DNA of 64,000 bases from Leishmania martiniquensis (lineage: Eukaryota; Euglenozoa; Kinetoplastea; Trypanosomatida; Trypanosomatidae), in the NCBI RefSeq assembly GCF_017916325.1, contig NC_090170.1:1647501-1711500 (forward strand). Reading direction: 5' to 3'. Numbering within the stretch: position 1 is the stretch's first letter; each line of letters opens with the position of its first letter. Shown one piece after another: positions 44,029-53,979 of this stretch. The notes beneath the pieces are model-generated. The model saw only the letters and a program-made list of their open reading frames with translations. It made no database searches and was not told where the DNA came from. A program made the position numbers and the translations under genes.

Positions 44029-45012
44029 ATGCATACGCGTGGACATATGCCAGCCAATTCTTCCAAGATGAGAGGCGGTTGGCGAGCTTCGACTTCGACT
44101 CTCTCTCTCTTCGAGCTGCTGGGCGGTGGCAACGGCCTCGTGGAATTCATTTTGATGTACTGGTGGGCGATCCTCGTAGGAAATCTACTCCTCTTCGCGT
44201 TCGCGAAGCACTCGCTCATGCGTTGGGAGTTGCGTCAGGACCGGCGTCGGCTGGAGTGTTGCTACTTTCGTCACTGCCAGCGCCGTCGTGCAGCGCGAGA
44301 GTTGAGGAACGCGGCATCAGTGCTCGCACACCATACGCATTCTGATGCAGCTGCACACGATACAGGCGCGCATGCAATGGCGTCCTTGCCCGCATGCAGA
44401 GAGTCGGCCAAGTCAGAGGGCGCCTCAACGCCTGTCGACAAAGCCAAGAAGAGGGAGGCGAAGCAGTTAGGGCTTTTTCTCCCTGAGCTGTCGGTAACAG
44501 AGCCAGCGAAAGTCGCCGCATCGCGAAAGCTAGCCGAAGACCGTGTCAGGACTGCACTTGGCAGCAGCCTCGATGGACTGCTTGGGGAGACAGCGGGGGT
44601 GACTGAGGATTGCTCTCGCCCACCTCCGTTGATGCTACCGCTCTCCTCCGCCGCTTCTTCCGACCTGTCCATCACGTCGTCGTCGTCGCCTTCAGCGACG
44701 CACACGACCAGCTCCGCAACCGCGCGGCTGCTGAAAAAATTCAGCTTCATGTCGCAAGATGCGAGTCAAATCAGCGGTGACAGATTCGATAATGGCCGGC
44801 ACAGCAACAGCAGCAATGCGTCCTCGCGGTTTAGCAGCTGCTGCCCCCGCTACAGCGAGGACGAGCAGCGCTTAATTGATAAGAAGCGGCAGGAAAACGT
44901 GCGCGCGTGGATGGAGGCGAAGCGCGCGTTGGAGCTCACCGACTCACTAGCAGCAGGCTCACGTACCATCAAACTGCTGGCATCTGTAGCGTCGCCCGAC
45001 TCCCCGCCTTGA
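44029..45012 (+). CDS. hypothetical single-span membrane protein
   Basis: The frame encodes 327 residues from the first ATG at 44029, 35 nt after the AG at 43992-43993; the ATGs at 44047 and 44068 are alternatives. One clear transmembrane helix lies at about 37-59 (VEFILMYWWAILVGNLLLFA), followed by a strongly basic juxtamembrane stretch (RWELRQDRRRLECCYFRHCQRRRAAREL), which predicts a short N-terminus outside and a large C-terminus in the cytosol. The remainder is Ser/Ala-rich and charged, with a helical EDEQRLIDKKRQENVRAWME segment near 280-300. I recognise no family. Repeat copy B begins 379 nt downstream, in the presumed 3' UTR. Confidence 0.78.
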   Translation: MHTRGHMPANSSKMRGGWRASTSTLSLFELLGGGNGLVEFILMYWWAILVGNLLLFAFAKHSLMRWELRQDRRRLECCYFRHCQRRRAARELRNAASVLAHHTHSDAAAHDTGAHAMASLPACRESAKSEGASTPVDKAKKREAKQLGLFLPELSVTEPAKVAASRKLAEDRVRTALGSSLDGLLGETAGVTEDCSRPPPLMLPLSSAASSDLSITSSSSPSATHTTSSATARLLKKFSFMSQDASQISGDRFDNGRHSNSSNASSRFSSCCPRYSEDEQRLIDKKRQENVRAWMEAKRALELTDSLAAGSRTIKLLASVASPDSPP

Positions 45013-45155
45013 GCAATGGGGCAGTAGTGACGGATTTCGTCACTCGAGAGGCACTCACTGGAGAGTTTGCGCACTCCGGGCCTTCTTTTTTTTCTCTGTG
45101 ATTTCTTTGCTTCGAGTGATATGTCAATGCAGATTCGCTTAGCGTGCTCTTGAAG

Positions 45156-45187
45156 TTTCACGCACCCCTCATCCTTCCCCCCTACAG
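45156..45187 (+). promoter_or_regulatory. orphan polypyrimidine tract with splice-acceptor AG
   Basis: A C/T tract ends CCTACAG with AG at 45186-45187, about 170 nt after a stop codon. No intact gene follows; an open + frame continues from here into repeat copy B. It may be a leftover acceptor of a lost gene. Confidence 0.35.
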
Positions 45188-45391
45188 GCTCACAACGCAG
45201 CGCTGAAGCCACGAGCCGGCAGTCTATCTTGCAGCTCTCTTACGGGACCTTGGCATTGGCAAAGGTATAGTGACCTACACTGCAACCAAAAAGACAGAAA
45301 AACGTGGTTGCAAGTGAACCAGCGCACCGGGAATCGTGCTACCAGTGCATCAAGCATACATGGCTGCCCACTTAACGGCCTCCAGGCTCCT

Positions 45392-46378
45392 CTGAGGGTC
45401 CAACTGTGAGCTGTTGGTGGGTAGGCCCGCGCACCGGCGTGCGGGCCCCTTCCGCTTGGCACACCTGCTTCTGTGAAGGGCGTGCGGATCGAGGAGAGAG
45501 GGTAGGGGGCGGTACTGCTGTCGTGGGCGCAGAGAGGCGTCGCGCCTGCCTCAGCCCCTGCGGGCACGCCATGCAGGCGCGGACGGAAGTGATGGATGGA
45601 CACAGCGTGGCACGCCCGCGCCCCCTCCCGCCAAGCACAGCCGGCATGGTGCGCTGCATCCGGGCGCGGCGTGCAGGGGTCAGAAGAGCAAGGGTGGCCA
45701 GCAGAAAATGCGGGGACGGGGTCTATGGCCGGTTGCGCCATCGCGCATGTCCGCCACCGGGAGGGGGGCGGGCACAGATGCCGGCGGCGCGACGAGAGCG
45801 TCCCGAATCGCATCAGTGCGCCATCCAGGCTCTGGTATGGAGCATGCGGGCTCCCGCATGGGGGAGTGTCGCCGCATGAAGCGACTGGGGATGGGGGGAG
45901 GGGGCTGGCGTGCAAGCAGGGCGAAGTGTCGCCGAGGGCCCTGTGCTGGGGCAGGCCCGCTTCGTCCTGCCCTGAGTTCAGCCGACATGCACCTATACTG
46001 GCCCTTGTTGCCCACAGCACAGGGGCGACAGCTTCCGCCCCGGCGAAGTGCCGTGGATGCGGTCCGCCTGGATGACGCTGTGGCCCCCGGCCACGCCTGG
46101 CCGGTGCTGGCGGCGCGGCGCGTACGCGGGGGAGGGAGGAGGACGAACACGCAGCGCCCGTTGGGCGCATGGCCCGAGTCGATGGCGGACGACACGTTGC
46201 GGGCGAGCAGGGCTTGGCCGTAGCAGGTCAGAGGTAGATGGAGGTGTCGTAGCCCACGTGTGCTTGCTGGCCTGTACGCGACGGCATCACGCATGGATGC
46301 GGAGCAGGCCATACGATGGTGAAGACCGTCTCGGCGTGTGCGCGAATCACGAGCGATGATGGTGCGGGTGTGTATAAG
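45392..46378 (+). repeat. 987-bp dispersed repeat, copy B
   Basis: Second copy of the repeat at 21756-22742, same orientation, no net indel and no difference noticed on reading. The hairpin is at 45424-45447, the CATGCGGG/CCCGCATG palindrome at 45843-45860, and G-run clusters at 45759-45772 and 45887-45904. It begins 379 nt after the stop of the single-span membrane protein gene. The flanks differ completely from those of copy A except for a few bases (TTTGT after a one-base gap), which defines the ends. I saw no target-site duplication and no poly-A end. Confidence 0.9.
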
Positions 46379-46389
46379 TTTGTTAACCG

Positions 46390-46891
46390 ATGGAGGGCAG
46401 CATGCGTGCCTCACGCCGGATCGGATCACGAGGGCCTCCATCCTTGCCAGCACGCACGCACGCGTCGAAAGTGAGAATGGAGTCACCAGATAACCCGTGT
46501 GGGCTACCTAAATGTCTGGAGCAGTCGCATCGATGGTTGCGAATCGAGGCGTCTTCCTTGCCGCCTCTAGCTGTCGTGCTGGATTCCGTCGCACAAGTAG
46601 CGGCGCACAAATGCCTGCTGCGGGGGCAGGCGCACCAGTATGTCCCGTTGCCGTGTGTTTTCCATTGTATCGACATGCAGGTGCTTGGAAAAAGCAAATG
46701 AGACGGCGCAGCGTGCGGCAGATGTGTGCCTTGGCAGAGTACTTGAACCGGTCGAGAGGTCTTTTTTTGGCAGAGTGGTTTGTTGGCCGAATGAGCTTCG
46801 CGTTGGGCGTCGCTGTGGAGGCCATTGCCCTTCAGGGCCTCCCGTCTGCGGATTCCATGCCGAGAAAGCGCTTCACGTAGAACGCAGCTGA
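46390..46891 (+). pseudogene. possible coding relic downstream of repeat copy B
   Basis: Unlike the C/T-rich spacers, this stretch has balanced composition and long + frames: 46390-46701 (103 codons from an ATG, containing LCGLPKCLEQ-like and VAQVAAHKCLLRG segments) and, shifted, 46512-46880 and 46640-46891. No pyrimidine tract or acceptor precedes them. They could be pieces of one frameshifted former gene cut by the repeat, or chance in GC-rich DNA. No family is recognised. Confidence 0.2.
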
Positions 46892-48895
46892 CGATGGAAC
46901 TCTAGTGAGGGATGCTGGCGTGTGAGGGAGCCGGTGAGAATGTTTTTTTCCCCTCTGCCGCGACGTTTCGAGGTTTGACCTCCCGGCCGGTCCTCTTGGT
47001 CTGTGAGGATACTGCCGACTTTTCTTTCAGCAGTGTGACGGAAGTGCGTCTAGGACACCACCAAGCACACATGCGTATTGGCGTCCCACATCCCATTAAC
47101 CTCATGTTTCGGATCAGCGTCATCTTGTCTCGCCGTTTTTTTTACGCGTGTGTGCGTGCGCATGTGTGCCATTCGCTTTTTATTCCTCGAGAGCCCCCCT
47201 CCCCTTTCTATTCTCTATTTCCCCGTCGTTCTTCCACCTTTTTTTTCCCACGATGCTTCGTCCTATGAAGGGCTACAGTGGTATCACGAGCAGGTTCGGA
47301 GTCGCCGCGTATAGGACCCAAGCTCTACTCTTTATTTTTTTTCCTCTTTTGTTGTATTCGTCAGGTTCAGCTCCACAACGGCATGAAGGAATCAACGGGA
47401 GAAGTGCGCACATGTGTGCATGTATACTTGTGTTTCGGCATGCAGGGTACCGGTGGCTTATGCCCAATGCGAGAGACAGTCTTCGGTGGAATGAAAGCAA
47501 CCGCCTCTCTCATTGTTGGACGTCTCATAGCGAGCCTTTCCCCGCCCTCTCCTGAAAAACAAAAAAGAAAAAACTCCAACCACACACTTTGCACTAGTGT
47601 CGCTTCTTACCTGTCTTGCACCTTTTTTGTGTGTACTTTTGTGGTCAGCGGTGTAATCCTCTCCTTCCAGAACGCTTCTTTTTTTTTTCCTGTGCGCTTT
47701 CTCTCTCTCTATATATATATTACGAAGATGAATTCACGCGGGCTGACTCTGTACGTTAATGCGCTGCCTCTCTTGATACAGCGTTTTCTTGGAGTTGCTC
47801 GGCTCCACTAGTGTTCTCGAGTGTTCGCTCACACGTTCGGGTGAGCGGGGAGGCGCACCGCCTTTGTTTTTTAGCGTGTGCGCCGGCACCAACCCTTCCT
47901 TTTCTTTCGCCCCCTTTCCCCGACAGATACGTCCTGACTTCGCATCGTGTATGTGAACGTGTACCTCTTCCTCCCCCCTTTTTTCTTCGCTCTCTATTGC
48001 CCATTCATGGATTCCTTTTCCGCAAGCGCACATCACTTTTTGTTCGGATCGTAAGTTTCGTTTGCGCGTCCGTGTAGGAAAAAGGGCGCGTGCTGGCCTC
48101 GTGATTTTTTTCATTCATTTCGGTATGACCTCAAGCGTCTTGCCATTATATTCGAGTAGCGTCGTCCATCCTCACCAATTTGAGCCCTTCGCTGTAGCTG
48201 CTGATCTTTATTCTTCTCCCTTATTATTCAGTTCTTCCTCTTCTTACTTTTTCTCCGCAGCTCACTGCCCATTTCGTGAATTGATGGCACAGCGTGCACA
48301 CGCGTGTGTGGCCGACGCCTCGCTGCTCTTTCCTGATGTGTTTTTTTTCTTTGGCGTGTGTGCACTGAGTCGGAGACAGAACCACAGTGGGAAACCCGCT
48401 GCACCATCTTCCGTGCTCTCGCTGTTTCTCGTACGCTTCGGGATCCTCGGTTTCCCTTCTTGTCCTCTTTCCCATCCGCGCGATCGCGAGGACCGCCACC
48501 CACTTCGCGCAGCGACACCACCTTCCGCTTCGCCCCACCACTTCTTTCTGTCTTCTCACCCCGCTGCTACGCATGCATGGGCTTCTATGCGTATGCGTAC
48601 GTGTGTGGGTGCGGGTGTCGTGCGGGAGTCGAGCAGCGTTTCGCTGATTTGTTATTTCTGTTTTATTTCTCCTTTCATGTACGCATGCTAAACTAACGTC
48701 GCCAACTCCTTCTGAAGAGGGGGCATGCGATGTTCCATGGTGCAGAGATCGTAGAGCAGCAGGCTCCTAGCTTGCAGGGTGCTCTCGTCTCCGTGGCCTC
48801 GTTCCTAGCCGCTCTTCATGCTTGTCGTTCGTTCGCGCTGTAGAGCTGAGAGGCACCGGCGCTTCAGTTTTTTCTTTTAGCGAGGGGCTTCTCTC

Positions 48896-49460
48896 GTGCA
48901 CGAAAACGCTGCGCAATGCACGACGACGTACTCGCAGGTTTCACCTCCGCCAACTGCCCCCTGGTCTCGTCTCCTTCTCCTCTACCTCACCGCCTCTCGC
49001 CCATATGAGGCAGCTCCTGTAGAGCACAGAGGCTACATTAGCCACACTCGCCTCCCATCGCCGCAGCGATCGCGTCGCCTTCGGCATCACCAGAGGACGA
49101 CAGACCAATTCCTGTCATGAAGCCATAGCGTTCGCTTTGCGCCTCTATCGGGAAGCCACAGGGGCGAATTCACCTGGCTGCATTGCCACAGAGCTCAGCC
49201 GCTCAGTAGCGCCGAACATCGTTACACATCTCTCAGTGCCGCTGTGCAGACAGCAAAAACAACAACACCAAAGAGGCACCCCCTCCTCGTGCGCGTCTCG
49301 CCCCATGCGGTGGCTGACCCACGCTGGACGGGTTTCTGGGTTCCTTTCGCGATCAATCTGCCGAGAACTGGTGGAGGGCGCGCAGCAAGCGCGGCGATAT
49401 CACGCGCACGATCGTGGGTAAAGCAGCGAGAAAGCACCGTCTTTTTGCAGGTGCGGTGAG
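48896..49460 (+). other. mixed-composition block with competing open frames
   Basis: One + frame is open from about 49023 to 49421 (132 codons, no early ATG) and another from 49244 to 49459. Third-position GC is about two thirds in both. No start with a good acceptor is seen. It may be a decayed gene, but frames of this length are expected by chance at this GC content. Confidence 0.2.
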
Positions 49461-50243
49461 GAAGACCGCTCAACAGAGCGTTTGTGGCCGCCGGGAGGGA
49501 GGGGTGGGGGGCGGTGCGATTCACCATGGTCGATGCTCAGCACGGTTTCTCTTGATGCGACGGACTGCGATGCTAGTCTGCAGAGGGTGAATTTCGCCGT
49601 AAGTGAAAGTCTAAAGGCCCTCTGATGCGTAGTGCGGGACTCCTTGCCACTCTCTTTTCTTCGGCCGCCGTTGCACCGGCGGTTGTCTCTGGCTTCCCAT
49701 TCCTCGGCATGGTCGGCGTCAAGCTGAGCCGACTCGAATCTTTTCTGCTTGCGCATGCACACGCACCGTCACCGATGCGGCTCTCTATCCCTTCTCTTAT
49801 CGTCTCTTCAAACGTGTCCGTTCGGCGTCTGTGACTCCTGCTTAATGAAAGGCACAGGGCTCGACTCAAGCGGTGCGGTTGGGGTTCTTTTGTAGAAGGC
49901 TTTCTGACACCCCCCGCCTGCCCAACCACTCACTTTATTATTTTTTGTATCGTCGTCTGTTGCCTCTTGATCGAATACATCTCTTGCCGCTGCTGTGGCG
50001 AGGCGCTATGGCCCTTTTTTCCATCTCCCCGCCCCTGCCCCTCGCGTGTGTCGCTCTGCTTATGTTGCCGATGCGTGTGCGTGGGTCTTCTTCGAGTCGT
50101 TCAGGGATGCCAAATCTGAAGGGTTCTGTTGATTCCTTTTCGTTTCCTACAATTATTATTTTTTGTGTGTGGTGCCATCGCGCTTGACGCCACGCTGCTG
50201 CGAGGGGAAAAGAGAGAGTGAGGGAGAGAAAGCAGGGCTGCGA

Positions 50244-50268
50244 ACACACACACACACACATACACACA
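50244..50268. repeat. CA microsatellite
   Basis: A CA run interrupted once by T, in the spacer before the 51028 gene. Confidence 0.75.
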
Positions 50269-51027
50269 AAAGAAACAACGATGCGAACTGCATTCCTGCT
50301 TGCCGTTATTTCGCCTGAGGGTGTGAATGTCGTACCGCATGCTCATCGAACACGATACAGAAAGAAGTGAGACAGGAAAAAAAAGAAGGCGAGGCCCTCG
50401 TAACCTTGTTTAAGGACTTCATGCTCCGCCCCCTTCCCCTTCCTGCCTCTCTCTCCTTCTCTCCTCTTCGTGCCCCCCTCCCCTCCCCCTTTTTTGCCAT
50501 GTGCACGATATCCTCCGCCTCACATCCTTTGCCAACTTCTTATGTTTCGCGCTGCTCGCCTTCGATTTTACTCGCGCCAAAGCTGCACGTTTTTTTCCAT
50601 TTGCTGTGTGTTCTCTCTTCCCCCCACCCGTGTGCTGTGCCGCCTCCCTCTTGGCCAGCGCAAGCCGCAACTATTCGTAAAAGAAAAACTTCAGGAAATC
50701 AAGCTGCAACACGCGCACACCTGCAAGAAGACGGGTGCTTCGCCGCTGTCACAGAGTAGGCACTCTGCTGCCCTCTTACCCTAGGGCGCCTGTACACCGC
50801 TTGACGGCGATGGAGGATGGTGGATACCTCACGCCCCCTCCCCCCCACACACACTCGCCGTTTACGGCGCGGAACTGTGTAAGTGCTTCGCTGTCAAGAT
50901 ACTCCCGCAGTGCCTCACCCTCACGTACCCCGTTGTGCTTTTTTGTCTTGTTGCGTTTTCTTCGCGCTTGTGCTTTCACCTTCGACCTTCACTTTCCTCT
51001 TTGGAGAAGAAACTAAACTGAGAGACG

Positions 51028-51771
51028 ATGAAGCGCCTCTCTTTCGTGCAGCCGGCTGCGCTCGTAGGCCACGGTAGCACCACGGCTGTGCAGGTCCACC
51101 GGCGATATGCTGCGGCCGTGGTAGACGGTGATGGGCGATTGAACGCTGAGACGACGCAGGGTGAGAAGCATGAGGCGGATCAGCAGCAGCGAAGGGATTT
51201 CAGGGGAAACGCTCTAGGCGCCGCTGCTGAGGAAGAGGCTCCGCGGCGGCGCAACATAATAGTGCTCAGCAACACCACCAAGGCCGTGTACGTGCATCCA
51301 ACAAACCACATCGCCTCCTGGTACTGGTTCATCACGGACTTCCATAAGTGGTTCATTGGCATAGTGTTTCTGTTCGTCGGCACACAGGTGATAGCGCGCT
51401 ATCGAGTGTCAAAGCTTCAGACAGCAACACAGGCACAGATTGGAGAAAACCTGCTTGACCAGCGCACTCGGGACTTGCTGGGCGACATCGAGGTGCTGCG
51501 CAAGAAAGACCCCATTCGGCTGGAGCATGAGGCTAACGTTTACCACGAGCAGTTCTGGAAGCGGCGTGCGATGGCGGTGGCCCAGTCGCGCAGCGAGGTG
51601 CGGTCGCTCGAAATCCAGCGCGGCAAGCTGCAGGGCGAGGCCCGAGGTACGGACATGACGGAGTGGTTGGGAGCAAAGGCCAAGGACGATGAGGAGCGCG
51701 AGGTGGCACGCCGCACGCAGGACTACATTCAAGGGTTCCATCAGCATTTGAAATCAAAGCGCCTCATCTAG
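51028..51771 (+). CDS. hypothetical, putative mitochondrial single-span membrane protein
   Basis: The frame encodes 247 residues; the ATG at 51028 lies 21 nt after a T/C tract ending at AG 51005-51006. The N-terminus (MKRLSFVQPAALVGHG, then VHRRYAAA) is basic, hydroxylated and lacks acids, like a mitochondrial presequence. After a charged linker comes a conserved-looking block NTTKAVYVHPTNHIASWYWF, then one transmembrane helix at about 111-128 (WFIGIVFLFVGTQVIARY), then an all-helical, Arg/Glu-rich C-terminal half ending HLKSKRLI. This layout suits a subunit anchored in the inner mitochondrial membrane. I do not recognise a named family, so complex and role are unknown. Confidence 0.82.
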   Translation: MKRLSFVQPAALVGHGSTTAVQVHRRYAAAVVDGDGRLNAETTQGEKHEADQQQRRDFRGNALGAAAEEEAPRRRNIIVLSNTTKAVYVHPTNHIASWYWFITDFHKWFIGIVFLFVGTQVIARYRVSKLQTATQAQIGENLLDQRTRDLLGDIEVLRKKDPIRLEHEANVYHEQFWKRRAMAVAQSRSEVRSLEIQRGKLQGEARGTDMTEWLGAKAKDDEEREVARRTQDYIQGFHQHLKSKRLI

Positions 51772-52790
51772 CGGGCGCGCAGTACGGCATATGTTTTTTT
51801 TTCTCTTTGCTCTTGCTTCGGTCGCTTCTTGGTGGTGGTGGAGCTCGCGTGCCTGAGGGCGGCGACGCTACTTGTCACCGTCACGCTTCGGCACCAGCGA
51901 CGCCCATGTGTGTGCACGCGGGTCTGGGCGTCTGTGTCTGCGCATTCTTGGTGAAGATGCCAGCACGTTTCATCTCTCTGGGCCTTACGGGCGTCGTTGT
52001 TTTCGCGAGGAGGATGGCTCGCAGCTGGCCTGTGCTGCGCACCGCGGTGGTGGCTTACACGAACTAGCACACTCTGTATGTTTCGTTTCCATGTCTGTGC
52101 TTCTGTGGGCGTGTCTGCGTGCGTGTATGCGGGACCCGGCAAGCTTTCCAGGGCATTGCACACGCTAATAGCAGACGTGTAAGAACAGGCGAACGCGGAA
52201 ATTAGGGCGCAACTTTAGGCGCCCCGTGGACCGTTTTCTCTTAAAGACACACAATGGCGTCACCTTGCAGCAAAAAAATCGCATTAAGGAACTCGGGAGG
52301 TGACACATATTCGCTATGCCGCCCGTGCAGACGCTGACGTAGCCGCTTCTATGCGCCTGAGGGTCTGCTCTGTAGTATGAAATGCGCTGCACGCACGATA
52401 ACTGCGCAAAAAGAGGGCCGGATTGGCGGAAAGGAGAAGCGACAAAAAAAAGGCAGCATCATTTCTTGGCATGCTTGGCGCACCTCAATAGGCGCGGCGC
52501 GGATACGGGGAAACAGCAATAGCTGTGGCCACCACCCCATCCCTCGAGCGTGTATGGCCCGCCCGCTCTACGCTTGCCCTTATGTCAATGGTGCTCTTTC
52601 TACCACGCTCACCTGCTACACAACTCGAGTCGGCTTGGCATCTCCTTACCTTCTTTCTGCACCGCTGGTGCACGCTTCTTTCTGTGTGTGAATGTCGGCG
52701 TCTGTTTTTCGCACGACCCTCCTCATGTAGAAAGAATTCGAAACAATAAAAAAGCAGTAGCGTATCACCACGTGTCGATAGACAGCGAAC
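51772..52790. other. spacer
   Basis: No gene is supported in this 1.0 kb. The acceptor for the next gene is probably AG 52729-52730, about 60 nt before its ATG. Confidence 0.6.
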
Positions 52791-53216
52791 ATGTGGGGGA
52801 GCCTCCTGTTCGCCGGCTCTTTCACTGTTACCGCACTGGCGGTGGTGAGCTGCGGACTGCTATACCTGCTTCTGGGACTCACCCAGATTTTATTGGCGGC
52901 AACCGAGTTCGTAGCGCCGACTCCAGATAAACCATCGGGCGGGATGCAGCAGATCATCGGTGCCTTGAGTCCCATCTTTGCCAGGGGCGAGATACTGAAG
53001 CACCTGAACCAGTCTGCGTTCGCTGCCGCCGCTGTTTTGCTCTCCTTGGTGGCCCTGCTGATCTTTATCGAGGAGGCGCTACTACGGGTAAAAGAGAAGT
53101 TGCGTGAATGGGCGCGGCTACCTAGTCCGGAGGTATTGCACTATTACAACCGGAATAGCTACGACACAGCACTCGCTGGGGCCGGACGCGGACTTTCTCT
53201 CAAGAAAGGAATGTGA
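52791..53216 (+). CDS. small membrane protein with C-terminal KKXX motif
   Basis: The frame encodes 141 residues from the ATG at 52791. The first 38 residues are hydrophobic (GSFTVTALAVVSCGLLYLLL and onward) and form one or two spans or a signal anchor. A second clear span lies near 74-93 (AAAAVLLSLVALLIFIEEAL). The tail is cytosolic-like and charged. The last four residues are KKGM, which fits the KKXX dilysine signal for COPI-mediated return to the ER, if the C-terminus faces the cytosol. I recognise no family. The overlapping frame at 53213-53638 begins at its stop codon and looks like 3' UTR. Size and topology would suit a small subunit of an ER complex; that is inference. Confidence 0.8.
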   Translation: MWGSLLFAGSFTVTALAVVSCGLLYLLLGLTQILLAATEFVAPTPDKPSGGMQQIIGALSPIFARGEILKHLNQSAFAAAAVLLSLVALLIFIEEALLRVKEKLREWARLPSPEVLHYYNRNSYDTALAGAGRGLSLKKGM

Positions 53217-53979
53217 TGAAGACGGCCAAAAACCGAAAGGTGAGAAAGGGGATGGGCCAACGCTCTGTGACTGCTGAGTCAGCGGACCTGGGTGCGTATG
53301 TGATTGAGCGTGCCTCAGGTAGCCTGAAAGATTGTCGACGACTCGCCCACGCCTGTGCAAACCTCACAAAAGAGTTTCGGAGTCCAATAGGTGCGTGCTT
53401 GCGCGTCCAAATAAAGCTTCCGCATGTGTCTGGCCGTTCTCAAAGAGGCGAAGCGCACTCTTGGCCGCCACGACGTTCACGAGGGCACAATAGAGTGGGA
53501 ACGCCTTCTCTCGTCTGCGTCATCATGTCCCCAAATGCACCCACTGCTCTCTTTCGCCTGGAAAGCCGCATGGGGAGGGGGGAGGAAGGCGTCACCTTAG
53601 CCCTCTTGTCTGTATCCTTCCGCCTCTCGTGTGACTGAGGGGAAACTTTGCCTTTGCGACTGTTGCCGCTTTCGTCCCTCTTCCTCACCCGCTCGCTCTC
53701 CCGGCTCTTCTCTTTTCTTCTCGGTGTTTGCGAGAAAGAGGAGGAGTCGGGCGGCAGGTGGCAGCACCGACACATAAGCTGCTTCTGCGCTGAGGGGCGA
53801 CACGCACGAGTGCGCGTAAACGACACACCTGTGCGGCTGCACGGAGGCCATCTTTTTTTGTTTGTTTCTCTCGCTACCCACGCACGGCGTGATTGGAGAC
53901 CACCCTCCTATGCGTTGCCGTCCCAGTAAGGACAGTGTGTGTCTCCCCCTTGAGGAAGGCGCCTTTGCAGCCACTGCCG
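53217..53979. other. spacer
   Basis: No gene is supported. A T-rich tract at 53852-53880 is followed by AGs at 53897-53898 and 53925-53926, the likely acceptors for the next gene. With the first one, an out-of-frame ATG at 53910 would be included in the leader. Confidence 0.6.

Larger units (their letters stand above)
45013..51027. other. 6.0-kb stretch without an intact supported gene
   Basis: It contains an orphan splice-acceptor-like tract (45156-45187), repeat copy B (45392-46378), mixed-composition sequence with short coding-like frames on both sides of the repeat, C/T-rich spacer (47090-48690, 49900-50130, 50410-50660), simple repeats, and a mixed-composition block at 48890-49460 with competing open + frames. 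Confidence 0.55.

Noticed and set aside
45190..46170. 326-codon - strand frame through repeat copy B (and the 266-codon one in copy A)
   Set aside because: Several frames on both strands of the repeat are open because of high GC; no start signal or recognisable domain, and no frame stands out.
49137..49421. 94-codon + frame proposed as a gene
   Set aside because: No ATG near a splice acceptor and an overlapping frame is just as coding-like; kept only as a weak relic.
53213..53638. 141-codon + frame following the KKXX protein
   Set aside because: Starts on the stop codon of the previous gene, no acceptor or spacing for its own leader; probably 3' UTR.
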